A stretch of 63,982 nt of DNA, taken from the NCBI RefSeq assembly GCF_900168325.1, contig NZ_FVZE01000011.1, forward strand, positions 1-63,982, in the 5' to 3' direction. Each line of letters starts with the position of its first letter. The stretch's first letter is position 1. Below the pieces are notes generated by a model, which saw nothing but the letters and a program-made list of their open reading frames with translations, was not told where the DNA came from and did no database searches. The DNA comes from Novosphingobium mathurense (GTDB taxonomy: Bacteria > Pseudomonadota > Alphaproteobacteria > Sphingomonadales > Sphingomonadaceae). A program made the position numbers and the translations under genes. Positions 25,305 to 33,556 of the stretch are shown in pieces.

Positions 25305-27433
25305 GCGAGAGCCAGCCAGCCCTTGCGCCGGGACTTTCCGCGATACGCGCCCATGATGACGTTGTGCTGGCTTCGATGGCGCTCAAGGATGGCACGGACC
25401 GTGCCAAACTGTCCCGATTCCACGACGATATCTGGGATATCGACCCCGCAATCATTCACGTCACAGCGCGTAATGCCTTCCGCACGATCGACTTCAGCGG
25501 GATTGCCTGCCCCATCGAACGTCTGACAGCCAAGGAATATATCTATGCATGGCTGAACGAACTACTCCCGGATCGCGCGGGGCGTTTACGCCCGCTATCG
25601 ACCCGCACCGCGCTGGCGACGCTCTGCAGGTTCATGGCGTTCGTCCGGGAGCGAGTCGGACGGTTCGACGTTCGGATCATCGACCAGGCATTGCTCGATG
25701 GATATCTCGCCGAACTGAGGGCGCGAAACGTGCAGCCGAGCCGGGTGGCGGCATGCCTGCGGCCGATCGTGCAGCTTCGCCGCCTGGCACCCTTCCTGTC
25801 CCACGGTGGGCTGCGCTTCGTGCCTTGGCACGGACGCGCGATCTACACCGTCGCGGGCTGCAAGGGTCGGCCCTCCGAGAATCTCACGCCGCGCATACCT
25901 GAGCCGGTAATCGGCGCACTTATCCGTTGGTCGCTCAAATATATCGACATCTTCGCGGCCGACATCTTCGCAGCGCGCGCTGAACTGGATGCACTTGAAA
26001 CGGCCTATGCCGAGCGCCCCGCCAGTACAAAGCATAGCCGTCTGGCGGACCGGATGGCGGAGTGGACCGCTGCCCGTCGGTTGGCGGGCCGTGGTGTTCC
26101 TGTCTGGAACCGCCCACAGCGGAATGGGGGGATGAGCCAGGCCATCGCGGAATCCGACCGTTACGACGGTCACGTCGTGAACATGCGGCTGATCGCCATG
26201 CAGGCAGGGATCCATCCGACCACGCTCAGTCAGCCCAACATGAGGGCGCTCGTGCTCTCGGCAATCGAGGAACTCGGCATCGAGCATGGCGGTATGGACA
26301 CGCTAATCACCCTCGATCCCGATAGCGGACGTCCTTGGCGTGAACGGTTCGATGCGTTCGATCTTGTCCGAGAAGAGCGGCACCTGCAAACGGCAGCCTA
26401 CATTCTGTGTTCCTATCTGACCGGCATGCGCGATGGCGAAATCCAGGCCATGCGCCCGAATTGCATCAAGCGAGGCAAAAGTGCCGATGGGCGGATCGAG
26501 CGGATCGCGGTGCAGAGCATGATCTACAAGGGACGCGGGACACACGGTGAGATCGAAGAATGGGTGACGATTGCACCCGTCGCACGCGCCGTTGAGGTGG
26601 CCGAGCGCCTTGCGCGCCGCCATCGCGCACCGCATCAGCATGACGGTTTATGGATCGTGCTCGAACGGGGCACAGCCGTTGAGCGCACGCTTCCCCACAT
26701 CGTGCAGCAGATCAACCGCTATCGTGAGCACCTCGACGCGCAATATGGCTCTGTCGACATGCCTGCCGTGCCGCTCGTTGATGGCCGAAACTGGGTCTTC
26801 AACACCCGCCAGTTCCGTCGCACGCTTGCCTGGTATATCGCCAATCGGCCGTTCGGCGTGGTTGCCGGGAAAATCCAGTACAAGCACGCCTCGGTCGCCA
26901 TGTTCGACGGCTACGCCGGAGCGTCAGCATCCGGGTTCCGGCAGGAGGTCGAGCAGGAACGCGCCCTTGGTCAACTCGATGATATCGTCGTCCAATATGA
27001 GGGCTACCGCAATGGCGAGAGACTGGCGGGACCTGCAGGCGCTCGGATCACTGCGGAAATGATGCGGGTAGCAACTGCCGCCGAGCTGCCCGGCATTGTT
27101 GCAGACGAAAAACGGGTGAAAGCGATGCTCGCTCATCTGGCGCGAACGCTGCATGTGGGCGTGCTCAACGACTGCTTCTTCGATCGCGCGACCGCGCTAT
27201 GCCTGCGGAGCGCCAACGAAGGTGCGGCGCCGCGGCTCTCAAACTGCGCGCCGGATCGCTGTCCGAACTCGTGTATCACGAGCCGCCATGTTCCGGCATG
27301 GCAATCCGCCATCGATGATGCCGAGGCGGTGTTGAAGAGCAAGCGCCTGTCAGCCGCCCAACGCACGGCGATACGTGCGGATCGGGACCGCATGAAGAAG
27401 GTGATCGCGCTATGGGCGGATCCAGCGGCATGA
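25301..27433 (+). CDS. tyrosine recombinase C of the trio element
   Basis: A 710-residue protein started at the ATG at 25301, which overlaps the previous stop; the frame is open further upstream only inside that gene. It has the first Arg box (YLTGMRDGEIQAMRPNC), the second Arg in NTRQFRRTLAWYIANRP with Arg in place of the usual His, the late His in QYKHASVAMF and a candidate Tyr in DGYAG. A cysteine cluster near the end (LSNCAPDRCPNSC) may bind zinc. It couples by ATGA to the small TnpC-like gene. Confidence 0.85.
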   Translation: MSESQPALAPGLSAIRAHDDVVLASMALKDGTDRAKLSRFHDDIWDIDPAIIHVTARNAFRTIDFSGIACPIERLTAKEYIYAWLNELLPDRAGRLRPLSTRTALATLCRFMAFVRERVGRFDVRIIDQALLDGYLAELRARNVQPSRVAACLRPIVQLRRLAPFLSHGGLRFVPWHGRAIYTVAGCKGRPSENLTPRIPEPVIGALIRWSLKYIDIFAADIFAARAELDALETAYAERPASTKHSRLADRMAEWTAARRLAGRGVPVWNRPQRNGGMSQAIAESDRYDGHVVNMRLIAMQAGIHPTTLSQPNMRALVLSAIEELGIEHGGMDTLITLDPDSGRPWRERFDAFDLVREERHLQTAAYILCSYLTGMRDGEIQAMRPNCIKRGKSADGRIERIAVQSMIYKGRGTHGEIEEWVTIAPVARAVEVAERLARRHRAPHQHDGLWIVLERGTAVERTLPHIVQQINRYREHLDAQYGSVDMPAVPLVDGRNWVFNTRQFRRTLAWYIANRPFGVVAGKIQYKHASVAMFDGYAGASASGFRQEVEQERALGQLDDIVVQYEGYRNGERLAGPAGARITAEMMRVATAAELPGIVADEKRVKAMLAHLARTLHVGVLNDCFFDRATALCLRSANEGAAPRLSNCAPDRCPNSCITSRHVPAWQSAIDDAEAVLKSKRLSAAQRTAIRADRDRMKKVIALWADPAA

Positions 27434-27765
27434 AGCCGGTCAGCACCGAGACCGAACGCAGATTACGGGGCGCCCTGGCGCGCCTCGTGGCGAGCGGCGA
27501 CCGGCTGTCGGTCGCGAACCTGGCGCGGCAGGCGGGTGTGAGCCGCGCTACCGCGAACAGGGCGGTTGCGGTCCGGGCAGAGCTGCGCGAGGCCGCAGCC
27601 GGGCGCCAAGGTGCCGCACCGGCAGCAATCGACAGCGGCGAGCAGTCGCAGACCATAGGCGAGAATATCCTCGCCCAACACGTGCAGGTACGTGCGCTGC
27701 TACGCGGCGAGGAACGCAGGCGAAATGCCGACGCCGGCAACGTCGTCCCCATCCTGCGGCGATGA
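27430..27765 (+). CDS. small TnpC-like (DUF6262-type) accessory protein
   Basis: 111 residues. I use the ATG at 27430 because it makes the same ATGA overlap as every other junction in the operon; an ATG at 27412 is also open. A helix-turn-helix is visible (RLSVANLARQAGVSRATANRA), followed by a basic helix. In position, size and composition it corresponds to TnpC of Tn554, which affects orientation and efficiency of transposition. Its last 66 bases overlap the 3' end of the convergent ArdC gene. Confidence 0.7.
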   Translation: MKPVSTETERRLRGALARLVASGDRLSVANLARQAGVSRATANRAVAVRAELREAAAGRQGAAPAAIDSGEQSQTIGENILAQHVQVRALLRGEERRRNADAGNVVPILRR

Positions 27766-28668
27766 TACAATCTGCTCCGGCGGGGGCGTTGGCTGCTGAG
27801 CGTGCATCCAGTCCGCAGCCTGCTGCGCCTTGCTGGCAGCCGTGAAGATCGCGCGTGAGTCATTCTTCAACACCTCGAGCCAGGAGGCAATGTACGCTGC
27901 ATGATCGGGACGTGGGTGATGCGCGATGCCGAGGTCCGCGAGCACGAGGCCGCTCAGAATCTCAACGCAGCACTCCTCGGCCGCATAAGCGGCGGAACCG
28001 AAGCGGCCGGAGAGGTCGCGATCGAGCCGATGCTTGGCTCCTGAGGCGTGGCCGTTCTCGTGAAGCCAGACACCGTAAAAAGAGGCAGCGTCGCGGAAAC
28101 ACTCGAACGGGGGCATGCACACCGTATCCGTCGAGGGGCGATAATAGGCCTCCGAACCGCCAAAGACAGTCGCGATACCCAGGCTGGAAATGAACGCTTC
28201 CGCTGCGGCATGGCGCGCCGTGTCCGGGAGCATCGTGATGGGCGGCACCTCATAGCCATCAACCTGCGCCACGTTGAAGACGGAAAATGCGCGCGCGAAC
28301 ATCTTGCGATGGCCATTCTCGTCCTCATCGCTGTCATCGTCGGCAGCGGAAGACACCTGCTTCCAGAACACCACGGTGGTGGCGTGCTCGCCCTTGCGGA
28401 CTTGCGCGCCGGCCTCGATCCATTGGCGATAGGTGCCCCACAGCCCATCGCTGTAGCCGCCCGCCATCGCCGCCACCCAGAGCGCCACGGTGTTTATGCC
28501 GCGATAGCGCTTGGCCGAACTGACGTTGGTCGGGCGCGCAACGCTGGTGCCATGATGATGCCAAGGTGCGCGCCAGTCACCGGCCCCGTTCTCGATAGCT
28601 GCGATAATCTCGGCGGTGACGCGCGTGTAGACGTCAGCGCGCTCGCCAGCCTGCTTGCGATATGCCAT
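27700..28668 (-). CDS. ArdC-family antirestriction protein
   Basis: A 322-residue protein with the ArdC layout: an N-terminal single-strand-DNA-binding domain (VYTRVTAEIIAAIENGAG, then SAKRYRGINTVALWVAA and GTYRQWIEAGAQVRKGE) and a C-terminal zincin domain with HExxH as HENGH (WLHENGHASGAKHRL) and a downstream Glu in AAEECCVEILSG. I prefer the ATG at 28668, six bases from GGAG, over the one at 28674 that touches it. ArdC protects incoming DNA from restriction. It lies inside the recombinase element, between the TnpC-like gene and the right terminal repeat. Confidence 0.88.
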   Translation of the reverse strand: MAYRKQAGERADVYTRVTAEIIAAIENGAGDWRAPWHHHGTSVARPTNVSSAKRYRGINTVALWVAAMAGGYSDGLWGTYRQWIEAGAQVRKGEHATTVVFWKQVSSAADDDSDEDENGHRKMFARAFSVFNVAQVDGYEVPPITMLPDTARHAAAEAFISSLGIATVFGGSEAYYRPSTDTVCMPPFECFRDAASFYGVWLHENGHASGAKHRLDRDLSGRFGSAAYAAEECCVEILSGLVLADLGIAHHPRPDHAAYIASWLEVLKNDSRAIFTAASKAQQAADWMHAQQPTPPPEQIVSSPQDGDDVAGVGISPAFLAA

Positions 28669-28763
28669 GTTCATCTCCTGGGAAATGGCCGCGAGCGCAC
28701 GTCGGCATCGCCCGCATCGGGGCGCGCACGGGGCTCAGCGGTGCGATGGAAAGATTAGTGAGC

Positions 28764-28794
28764 CGTCGGTGAGACAGGTTGACTGTTCAGATAA
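28764..28794 (-). repeat. right terminal inverted repeat of the recombinase element
   Basis: Read on the - strand: TTATC (28794-28790) and GTCTCACCGACG (28775-28764). It is the counterpart of 21924-21956. The 5' fragment of DUF932 begins immediately outside it. Confidence 0.7.
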
Positions 28795-29273
28795 CGCCCG
28801 TATTCGGGCCCGGTCACAGCCCGCAGTTCGACACGGCCATCCTCGACCTCGAGCGTTTTCACCTGCTCTGCACGATGCGACGTCAGGCCATACTGGAGGT
28901 TGATACCGGCCAGCGGCGCGGGCAGCTGTCGCAGATAGGCGGCCGGTGCGCCAACCAGACTGGCGAGCTGACCGAAGCTCCAGTGCGTGGGCGCAACCGA
29001 CCGGTCTGAGCCCGGCAACATCAGCGATAGGCGCTCTGCATCATCGCGGCTCGCCTCCACCCGGATCGCCGCGCTCTCCAGCGTGCGGGTCCGGCTGCGC
29101 TCGGCACGGCCGCGAACGGCACCGAACAGATCGGACAGTGAGAGATAGCGCTCGTCATCGGGCCGGGAAAACCATTCCGAAGAGACGCGCGAGATATTGT
29201 CGCCGCGCGTGACATCGACCTTATAGCCACCGCTGCGACCGGACTCGCCATCCAGAACTTCCACCTGTGTCAT
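28795..29273 (-). pseudogene. 5' piece of the split DUF932 gene
   Basis: About 160 residues from MTQVEVLDGESGRSGG to VTGPEYGR, where the recombinase element begins; the frame then runs a few codons into the element and stops at 28755. The ATG at 29273 follows GGAG and the hairpin leader. The protein is still translatable as a truncated form. The remaining two thirds of the gene are at 21922-21578 and 19032-18655. Confidence 0.85.
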
Positions 29274-29283
29274 GGGAAATCTC

Positions 29284-29329
29284 CATGACGGGCGCCGGGA
29301 GCCTCTCTCCCAGCTCAAAACCCGTCACG
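29284..29329 (-). promoter_or_regulatory. two-helix RNA leader before the DUF932 gene
   Basis: CGTGACGGG (29329-29321) pairs with CCCGTCATG (29292-29284), and CTGGGAG / CTCCCGG with loop AGAGG form the inner hairpin (29313-29295). It is nearly identical to the leader of the ParB-family gene at 18492-18539. Differences are limited to linkers and to one pair in the outer helix that stays pairable, which supports selection on the fold. The ribosome-binding site GGAG begins directly beside the outer helix. Confidence 0.7.
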
Positions 29330-29516
29330 GCCAATCCCCTTCCCTCCTCTACCTCACTCACTCGGAACGGACACAACGCACCTCGCCAGAGGAGCGTGAC
29401 ACCCCATACTGATCGAATGAGGACAGCCGTTGGCGCCGTGACGACGAATTATCGATATCGGGCATCTGCATCTTCGATTGACTGACCCAAGTATGACACG
29501 AGCTTTGCGCCACAGG

Positions 29517-29757
29517 GATTGCGACGATGAGCGCCGGTTCGGCCTCGCGTGGCAGACAAAAGATAAAGTGATGTTCGCAGTGAACCATCCGAAGTCCCGG
29601 GTGAAGCTCATTCATCTCCTTGAACGCTCCGTGCCCAATCGCAAGGCGAACGATAGCTTGTTCGAGCTTGAAAATGTAGGAACGGACCTGTTCGTTTCCC
29701 CATCGCTTGTGGGTATAGCGGATGATCTAACGCAAGGCGTCTTCGGCTACCGCCGGC
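29517..29757 (-). pseudogene. RelE/ParE-type toxin gene, broken
   Basis: Directly after the RHH antitoxin gene, the - strand encodes AEDALR-stop-IIRYTHKRWGNEQVRSY, then MNELHPGLRMVHCEHHFIFC and PALIVAI, a clear ParE sequence. The amber codon lies at 29729-29727, where the family often has Gln (CAG to TAG would do it). After LIVAI the usual HERMDL ending is lost, and no normal start codon remains. The toxin is therefore inactive. Confidence 0.7.
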
Positions 29758-29773
29758 AAAACTTAGGCAGCAG

Positions 29774-30028
29774 TTAATCCCGACTATCCTCGCCGAGTTC
29801 TTCATCCAGCATCGTGCCGACACTCTTGGCTGAAATGCCGCCCGCCAGATTTTGGGCAACGCGCTCATTAAGAAGTGCTTTCAGTTCCAGCCATGCCTCA
29901 TCGGTACCCGCATTGGCCGGGAAAAGCCGTTCGATCGCATATTGCCTGATTGTCTTGCCCTGTAAGGCTGCCAAGGCTTTCAGGCTCTGGTGCTGTTGTT
30001 CAGAAATGTCGATTGTAAGCCGGCTCAT
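29774..30028 (-). CDS. ribbon-helix-helix antitoxin (ParD-like), toxin lost
   Basis: 84 residues started at the ATG at 30028 with GAGGG a few bases upstream. The N-terminal MSRLTIDISEQQHQSLKALA, then LQGKTIRQYAIERL, is a ribbon-helix-helix DNA-binding domain. The acidic C-terminus (LDEELGEDSRD) would bind the toxin. The adjacent parE reading frame is destroyed, so this antitoxin is an orphan that may still repress its promoter or neutralise related toxins. Confidence 0.78.
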   Translation of the reverse strand: MSRLTIDISEQQHQSLKALAALQGKTIRQYAIERLFPANAGTDEAWLELKALLNERVAQNLAGGISAKSVGTMLDEELGEDSRD

Positions 30029-30159
30029 GGGACCCTCGCCAATTTTTACAAACCCACATGAGCACAAATGTGGGTTTGTTGTCATGCCCGCCTGCTGAAA
30101 GCGCAGTCGCGGCGCGTCATTCAATGAATGGTGCGGACTATCCTCTCATCGCAACCATA

Positions 30160-30176
30160 TTGATAATGACTTGCAA
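30160..30176 (+). promoter_or_regulatory. Fur-box-like site
   Basis: TTGATAATGACTTGCAA, 45 bases before the receptor start, resembles the GATAATGATAATCATTATC Fur operator in its left half and in spacing. It would make the receptor and the PepSY gene iron-repressed. The match is partial, so the assignment is tentative. Confidence 0.5.
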
Positions 30177-30220
30177 GTGCATGAAATCTTCCCTATCCGC
30201 CCGGCCGAAAGGGAGATCTC

Positions 30221-32389
30221 ATGACCGTCAAGTTTCGCCACGCATTGCTCGTTTTGCCCATGGCCGTCGGTGCGGCACCGGCCTTTGCCCAGAACGCCGC
30301 AAACTTCGATGCAAAGGCGGATGGTCCCATTATCGTCACCGCGGCGCGCACCGAATTGCCGGCGAACGCCTTGCCGATGACGATCGATGTGCTCGACAAT
30401 GCGACCCTTGCACAGCAAGTGGCGATCGGCGGTTCCGTCGTCGATGCGGTGTCCGCCCTGACGCCGTCCTTCTCGCCGACCCGCCAGAAGCTGTCGGGAG
30501 CGGGCGAAACGCTGCGTGGCCGATCCCCGCTTTATGCGATCAACGGCATTCCCCAGACAGCCCCGCTACGCGATGGCGCCCGCGACGGCTTCACCATCGA
30601 TCCGTTCTTCGTCGACCGGGTCGAGGTCATTTACGGGTCGAACGCACTTCAGGGCATCGGCGGCACCGGCGGCATCGTCAACCAGGTGACGGTGGGGCCT
30701 GCGCAGCATGACGGAATTTCCGGACGCGTACTGGTGCAGGGGAACGCAGACACAGGCTTCAGCAGCGACGGTATCGGCGGCAAGGTCGCAGGCCTGATCG
30801 GTTGGCGCGGCGGACGCTTCGACGCAACCGTTGGCGCTGCCTTCCACAAGCGCGGCGTCTACTACGATGGTAAGGGTCGCCGCATCGGCGCTGACCTGAC
30901 TCAGGGTGAAACCCAGGATAGCCGCTCGTGGTCCGTCTTCGGCCGCTTCGGCTACGCGCTTTCGGATACGGCACGCCTCGATCTGATGCTGAGCCGTTTC
31001 GAACTAGAAGGCGAAGGCGACTACGTCCCCGAGAATGGCGACTATACCATCGACCGGCCCACCACATCGGTGCGTGGGACACCGCCTGGCAAGTCGGCGA
31101 CGAACCGCACGGAAAGCGCGGCACTGACGCTGACCGACAGCGACCTGTGGGGCGGCAGCCTCATGGCCCAGCTGTTCTGGAACCGTTCGCGCGACACCTA
31201 CGGCGGCGAACCGGTCATCGCCGGCGAGCAATTCATCGCCACCTTCCAGGACGCCTCCATCGCGCCCATCGGCACGCTGTTCGACCAGTCGCAGAACCGC
31301 AGCCGCAAGTATGGCGGCAAACTCTCGTACGAGCGCAAGGTTCCCGGTCTGGAGGCCCTGACGGCGACGCTCGGTCTCGACGTGCTGTACGATGCGACCG
31401 AGCAGCGGCTGATCGCTACCGATCGCAGTTGGGTGCCGCCCACGGATTATCGCAGCATCGCGCCCTTCGCGCAGTTCAACCTGGCGCTGCTGGACGACAA
31501 GCTGCGCTTTGCCGGCGGTGTGCGCTACGAAGACGTGAAGATCTCCATCGACGACTACACGACGCTGGCCAGCTACGGCGGCTTCGCCGTTTCGGGAGGC
31601 ACCCCCAAGTTCAGCGACACGCTGTTCAACGGCGGCGTCATTCTGGAGCCGGTCGCTGGCCTGCGCGCCTATGCCAGTTACGCGGAAGGCTACACCGTTC
31701 CCGACGTTGGCCGCATCGCACGCGCCGTCAACTCGGCAGGCGTGGACATCGACGACTACGTGAACATCAGTCCGATCGTCTCCAACAACCGCGAAATCGG
31801 CATGGAGGCCAAGCGCGGCCCCCTCGATGCGAGCGCCGCCTACTTCTGGTCGACGAGCAAGAACGGTTCGCTTTTGGTGCGGACCGGCGGTGTCTTCGAG
31901 GTCCAGCGACAGCGGGTCGAGATCGAGGGTATCGAGATCAACCTGTCGGCCAGGACGCCGGTCCCGGGACTCACGCTCTCGGCAGGCTACGCGCATCTCG
32001 AAGGCCGCACCGATGGTTCGAATGACGGCATCGACAAGGTGGACCGGGACCTCGATGGCGCCAACATCTCGCCGGATCGCCTGAACCTGGCGGCCAGCTA
32101 TCGCAGCGGACCATTCTCTGCGCGGGTTCAGACGCTGCTTTTCCTGTCCCGCAAATTCGAGCGGACGCCGGCCAATTTCAATGAGACTTACGCCTTCGAC
32201 GGCTACGATGTCACCGACATCAGCCTGCGCTATGAAACCGGCTTCGGTGCCCTGACACTCGCGGCGCAGAATATCTTCGATACGTTCTACATCGACTACT
32301 ATACCCAAACCGTCCGCCCCACCGACAACGCGCACTTCTTTGCCGGACGCGGCCGCAACTTCACGTTCGGTTGGGACTATCGCTTCTGA
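30221..32389 (+). CDS. TonB-dependent siderophore-type receptor
   Basis: A 722-residue outer-membrane receptor with a signal peptide ending AFAQ, a TonB box (GPIIVTAARTE), a plug (RGRSPLYAINGIPQ, then VIYGSNALQGIGGTGG) and a terminal aromatic (WDYRF). AAGGGAGA stands before the ATG. The 13-base gap to a PepSY membrane protein and the Fur-box-like site upstream both suggest uptake of a ferric siderophore rather than a carbon source. The exact ligand cannot be told. Confidence 0.9.
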   Translation: MTVKFRHALLVLPMAVGAAPAFAQNAANFDAKADGPIIVTAARTELPANALPMTIDVLDNATLAQQVAIGGSVVDAVSALTPSFSPTRQKLSGAGETLRGRSPLYAINGIPQTAPLRDGARDGFTIDPFFVDRVEVIYGSNALQGIGGTGGIVNQVTVGPAQHDGISGRVLVQGNADTGFSSDGIGGKVAGLIGWRGGRFDATVGAAFHKRGVYYDGKGRRIGADLTQGETQDSRSWSVFGRFGYALSDTARLDLMLSRFELEGEGDYVPENGDYTIDRPTTSVRGTPPGKSATNRTESAALTLTDSDLWGGSLMAQLFWNRSRDTYGGEPVIAGEQFIATFQDASIAPIGTLFDQSQNRSRKYGGKLSYERKVPGLEALTATLGLDVLYDATEQRLIATDRSWVPPTDYRSIAPFAQFNLALLDDKLRFAGGVRYEDVKISIDDYTTLASYGGFAVSGGTPKFSDTLFNGGVILEPVAGLRAYASYAEGYTVPDVGRIARAVNSAGVDIDDYVNISPIVSNNREIGMEAKRGPLDASAAYFWSTSKNGSLLVRTGGVFEVQRQRVEIEGIEINLSARTPVPGLTLSAGYAHLEGRTDGSNDGIDKVDRDLDGANISPDRLNLAASYRSGPFSARVQTLLFLSRKFERTPANFNETYAFDGYDVTDISLRYETGFGALTLAAQNIFDTFYIDYYTQTVRPTDNAHFFAGRGRNFTFGWDYRF

Positions 32390-32402
32390 TGTGTCGGCAT
32401 TC

Positions 32403-33488
32403 ATGAAGCTGCTCGACAATGTGCACCGCTGGACAGGAGGCCTCATCGGCCTCCTGCTGGCGCTCCTCGGCCTCACGGGGACGATCCTGCTGCACAAGGA
32501 CGCCTGGATCACGCTGCCTCATGGCAACGATCCCCAAATGCAGGAGACATCCCTGCTCGCCGAAACGACGCAGCGCCTCATGACGGATGCCGCAAGCAGG
32601 CCGCAATCGATCACTTTTGCAACTGCCGACTTCGGGCTCGATCGCCTGAGCTTTGCCGATGGCGCAGGTGCCTACGTCACGCAGACAGGCGATCCGGTGA
32701 CAGACTGGTCCAGTCAATGGCAACGACCCGAGCTTTGGATCTTCGATTTTCACCATCACCTTTTCGCAGGTGACCAGGGCGAGTTCGTGATCGGCATTGC
32801 GGCCCTTTGCGGCCTGTTCTTCGTGGTCAGCGGCATCGTCCTCTGGTGGCGAACCCGCAAGACCTTCCAGTTCCGACTGGTTCCGGCACGCCTGACCCGT
32901 CCCGCAATCGTGCGGCATCATCGCGATCTCGGCGTCATCGTCGCCCCCTTGCTCGCAGTTTCACTGATAACTGGCGCCGTGCTCGTCTTCCGGCCGATGG
33001 CGGCCGTACTGTTCGGGCCCGGTGCACCGGAAGAAATCAGCCGTGCTCTCGCGGCGCCGAGCGCTCGTCCCGTAGCCGTCGCGGAGGATCTCGATTGGGC
33101 GGCGATGATCGTGCGCGCGCGACAGCGCTTCCCCAATGCCGAAGTGCGCAGCATGTCGCTGCCGCGCAATGACAATGGGCTGATCACCTTGCGCATGCGC
33201 GGGCAACAGGAATGGCTGCCCAACGGCCGCACGACGGTCTGGTTCGCGGCCGATACCGGCGAAGTCATTGCAACGCGCGATGCCGCCGACCTGTCCCGGA
33301 CGGTCGTCGCCTATAACGCGCTCTACCCGCTTCACGCCGCAAAGGTCGGAGGACTGGCCTTTCGTATCGTGATGACGTTGTCGGGGCTGGCTCTCACTCT
33401 TCTCGGATCGCTCGCGGTTTGGAGCTTCTGGATTGCCAAACCGAAACGCAAGACGAAGCCGCAGCATACTGCAGCCTCGCGCAGCTAA
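32403..33488 (+). CDS. PepSY-associated membrane protein (siderophore-iron reductase-like)
   Basis: A 361-residue inner-membrane protein with the PepSY-TM architecture: an N-terminal helix (GGLIGLLLALLGLTGTILL), a periplasmic region, two central helices (FVIGIAALCGLFFVVSG; VIVAPLLAVSLITGAVLV) and a last helix before a basic tail (PKRKTKPQHTAASRS). Conserved His residues in HRWTGG and FHHHLFAG could bind haem. Relatives next to TonB receptors (FoxB/FiuB types) reduce ferric siderophores in the periplasm. It is co-transcribed with the receptor. Confidence 0.85.
   Translation: MKLLDNVHRWTGGLIGLLLALLGLTGTILLHKDAWITLPHGNDPQMQETSLLAETTQRLMTDAASRPQSITFATADFGLDRLSFADGAGAYVTQTGDPVTDWSSQWQRPELWIFDFHHHLFAGDQGEFVIGIAALCGLFFVVSGIVLWWRTRKTFQFRLVPARLTRPAIVRHHRDLGVIVAPLLAVSLITGAVLVFRPMAAVLFGPGAPEEISRALAAPSARPVAVAEDLDWAAMIVRARQRFPNAEVRSMSLPRNDNGLITLRMRGQQEWLPNGRTTVWFAADTGEVIATRDAADLSRTVVAYNALYPLHAAKVGGLAFRIVMTLSGLALTLLGSLAVWSFWIAKPKRKTKPQHTAASRS
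33441..33488 (+). repeat. direct repeat, copy 1 (end of the PepSY gene)
   Basis: CCGAAACGCAAGACGAAGC is identical in both copies (33441 and 34342), and the similarity continues to the stop codon. Copy 1 encodes PKRKTKPQHTAASRS. The repeats flank the HEPN/nucleotidyltransferase pair. Confidence 0.7.
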
Positions 33489-33556
33489 CGCCTCGCAGGC
33501 GCACTTCCCTCGGGATGCTTGCCGCACTGGCCCGTTCGGTGACATTGGTGCTGACT

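Larger units (their letters stand above)
21923..28794. mobile_element. recombinase-trio (RIT / Tn554-like) element with antirestriction cargo
   Basis: About 6.9 kb that interrupts the DUF932 gene. It encodes three tyrosine recombinases and a small TnpC-like protein, all coupled by ATGA overlaps, then a convergent ArdC-type gene. The ends carry imperfect inverted repeats: TTATC, then GTCTCACAGACG at the left, and on the other strand TTATC, then GTCTCACCGACG at the right, with 16 and 14 bases between the two blocks. The host sequence on either side, GAATACGG and CGTATTTGGG, rejoins the DUF932 frame. Site-specific insertion with little or no target duplication fits tyrosine recombinases. Confidence 0.8.

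Noticed and set aside
29478..29777. A 99-codon + strand frame
   Set aside because: It lies opposite the parE remnant, which has clear family sequence.
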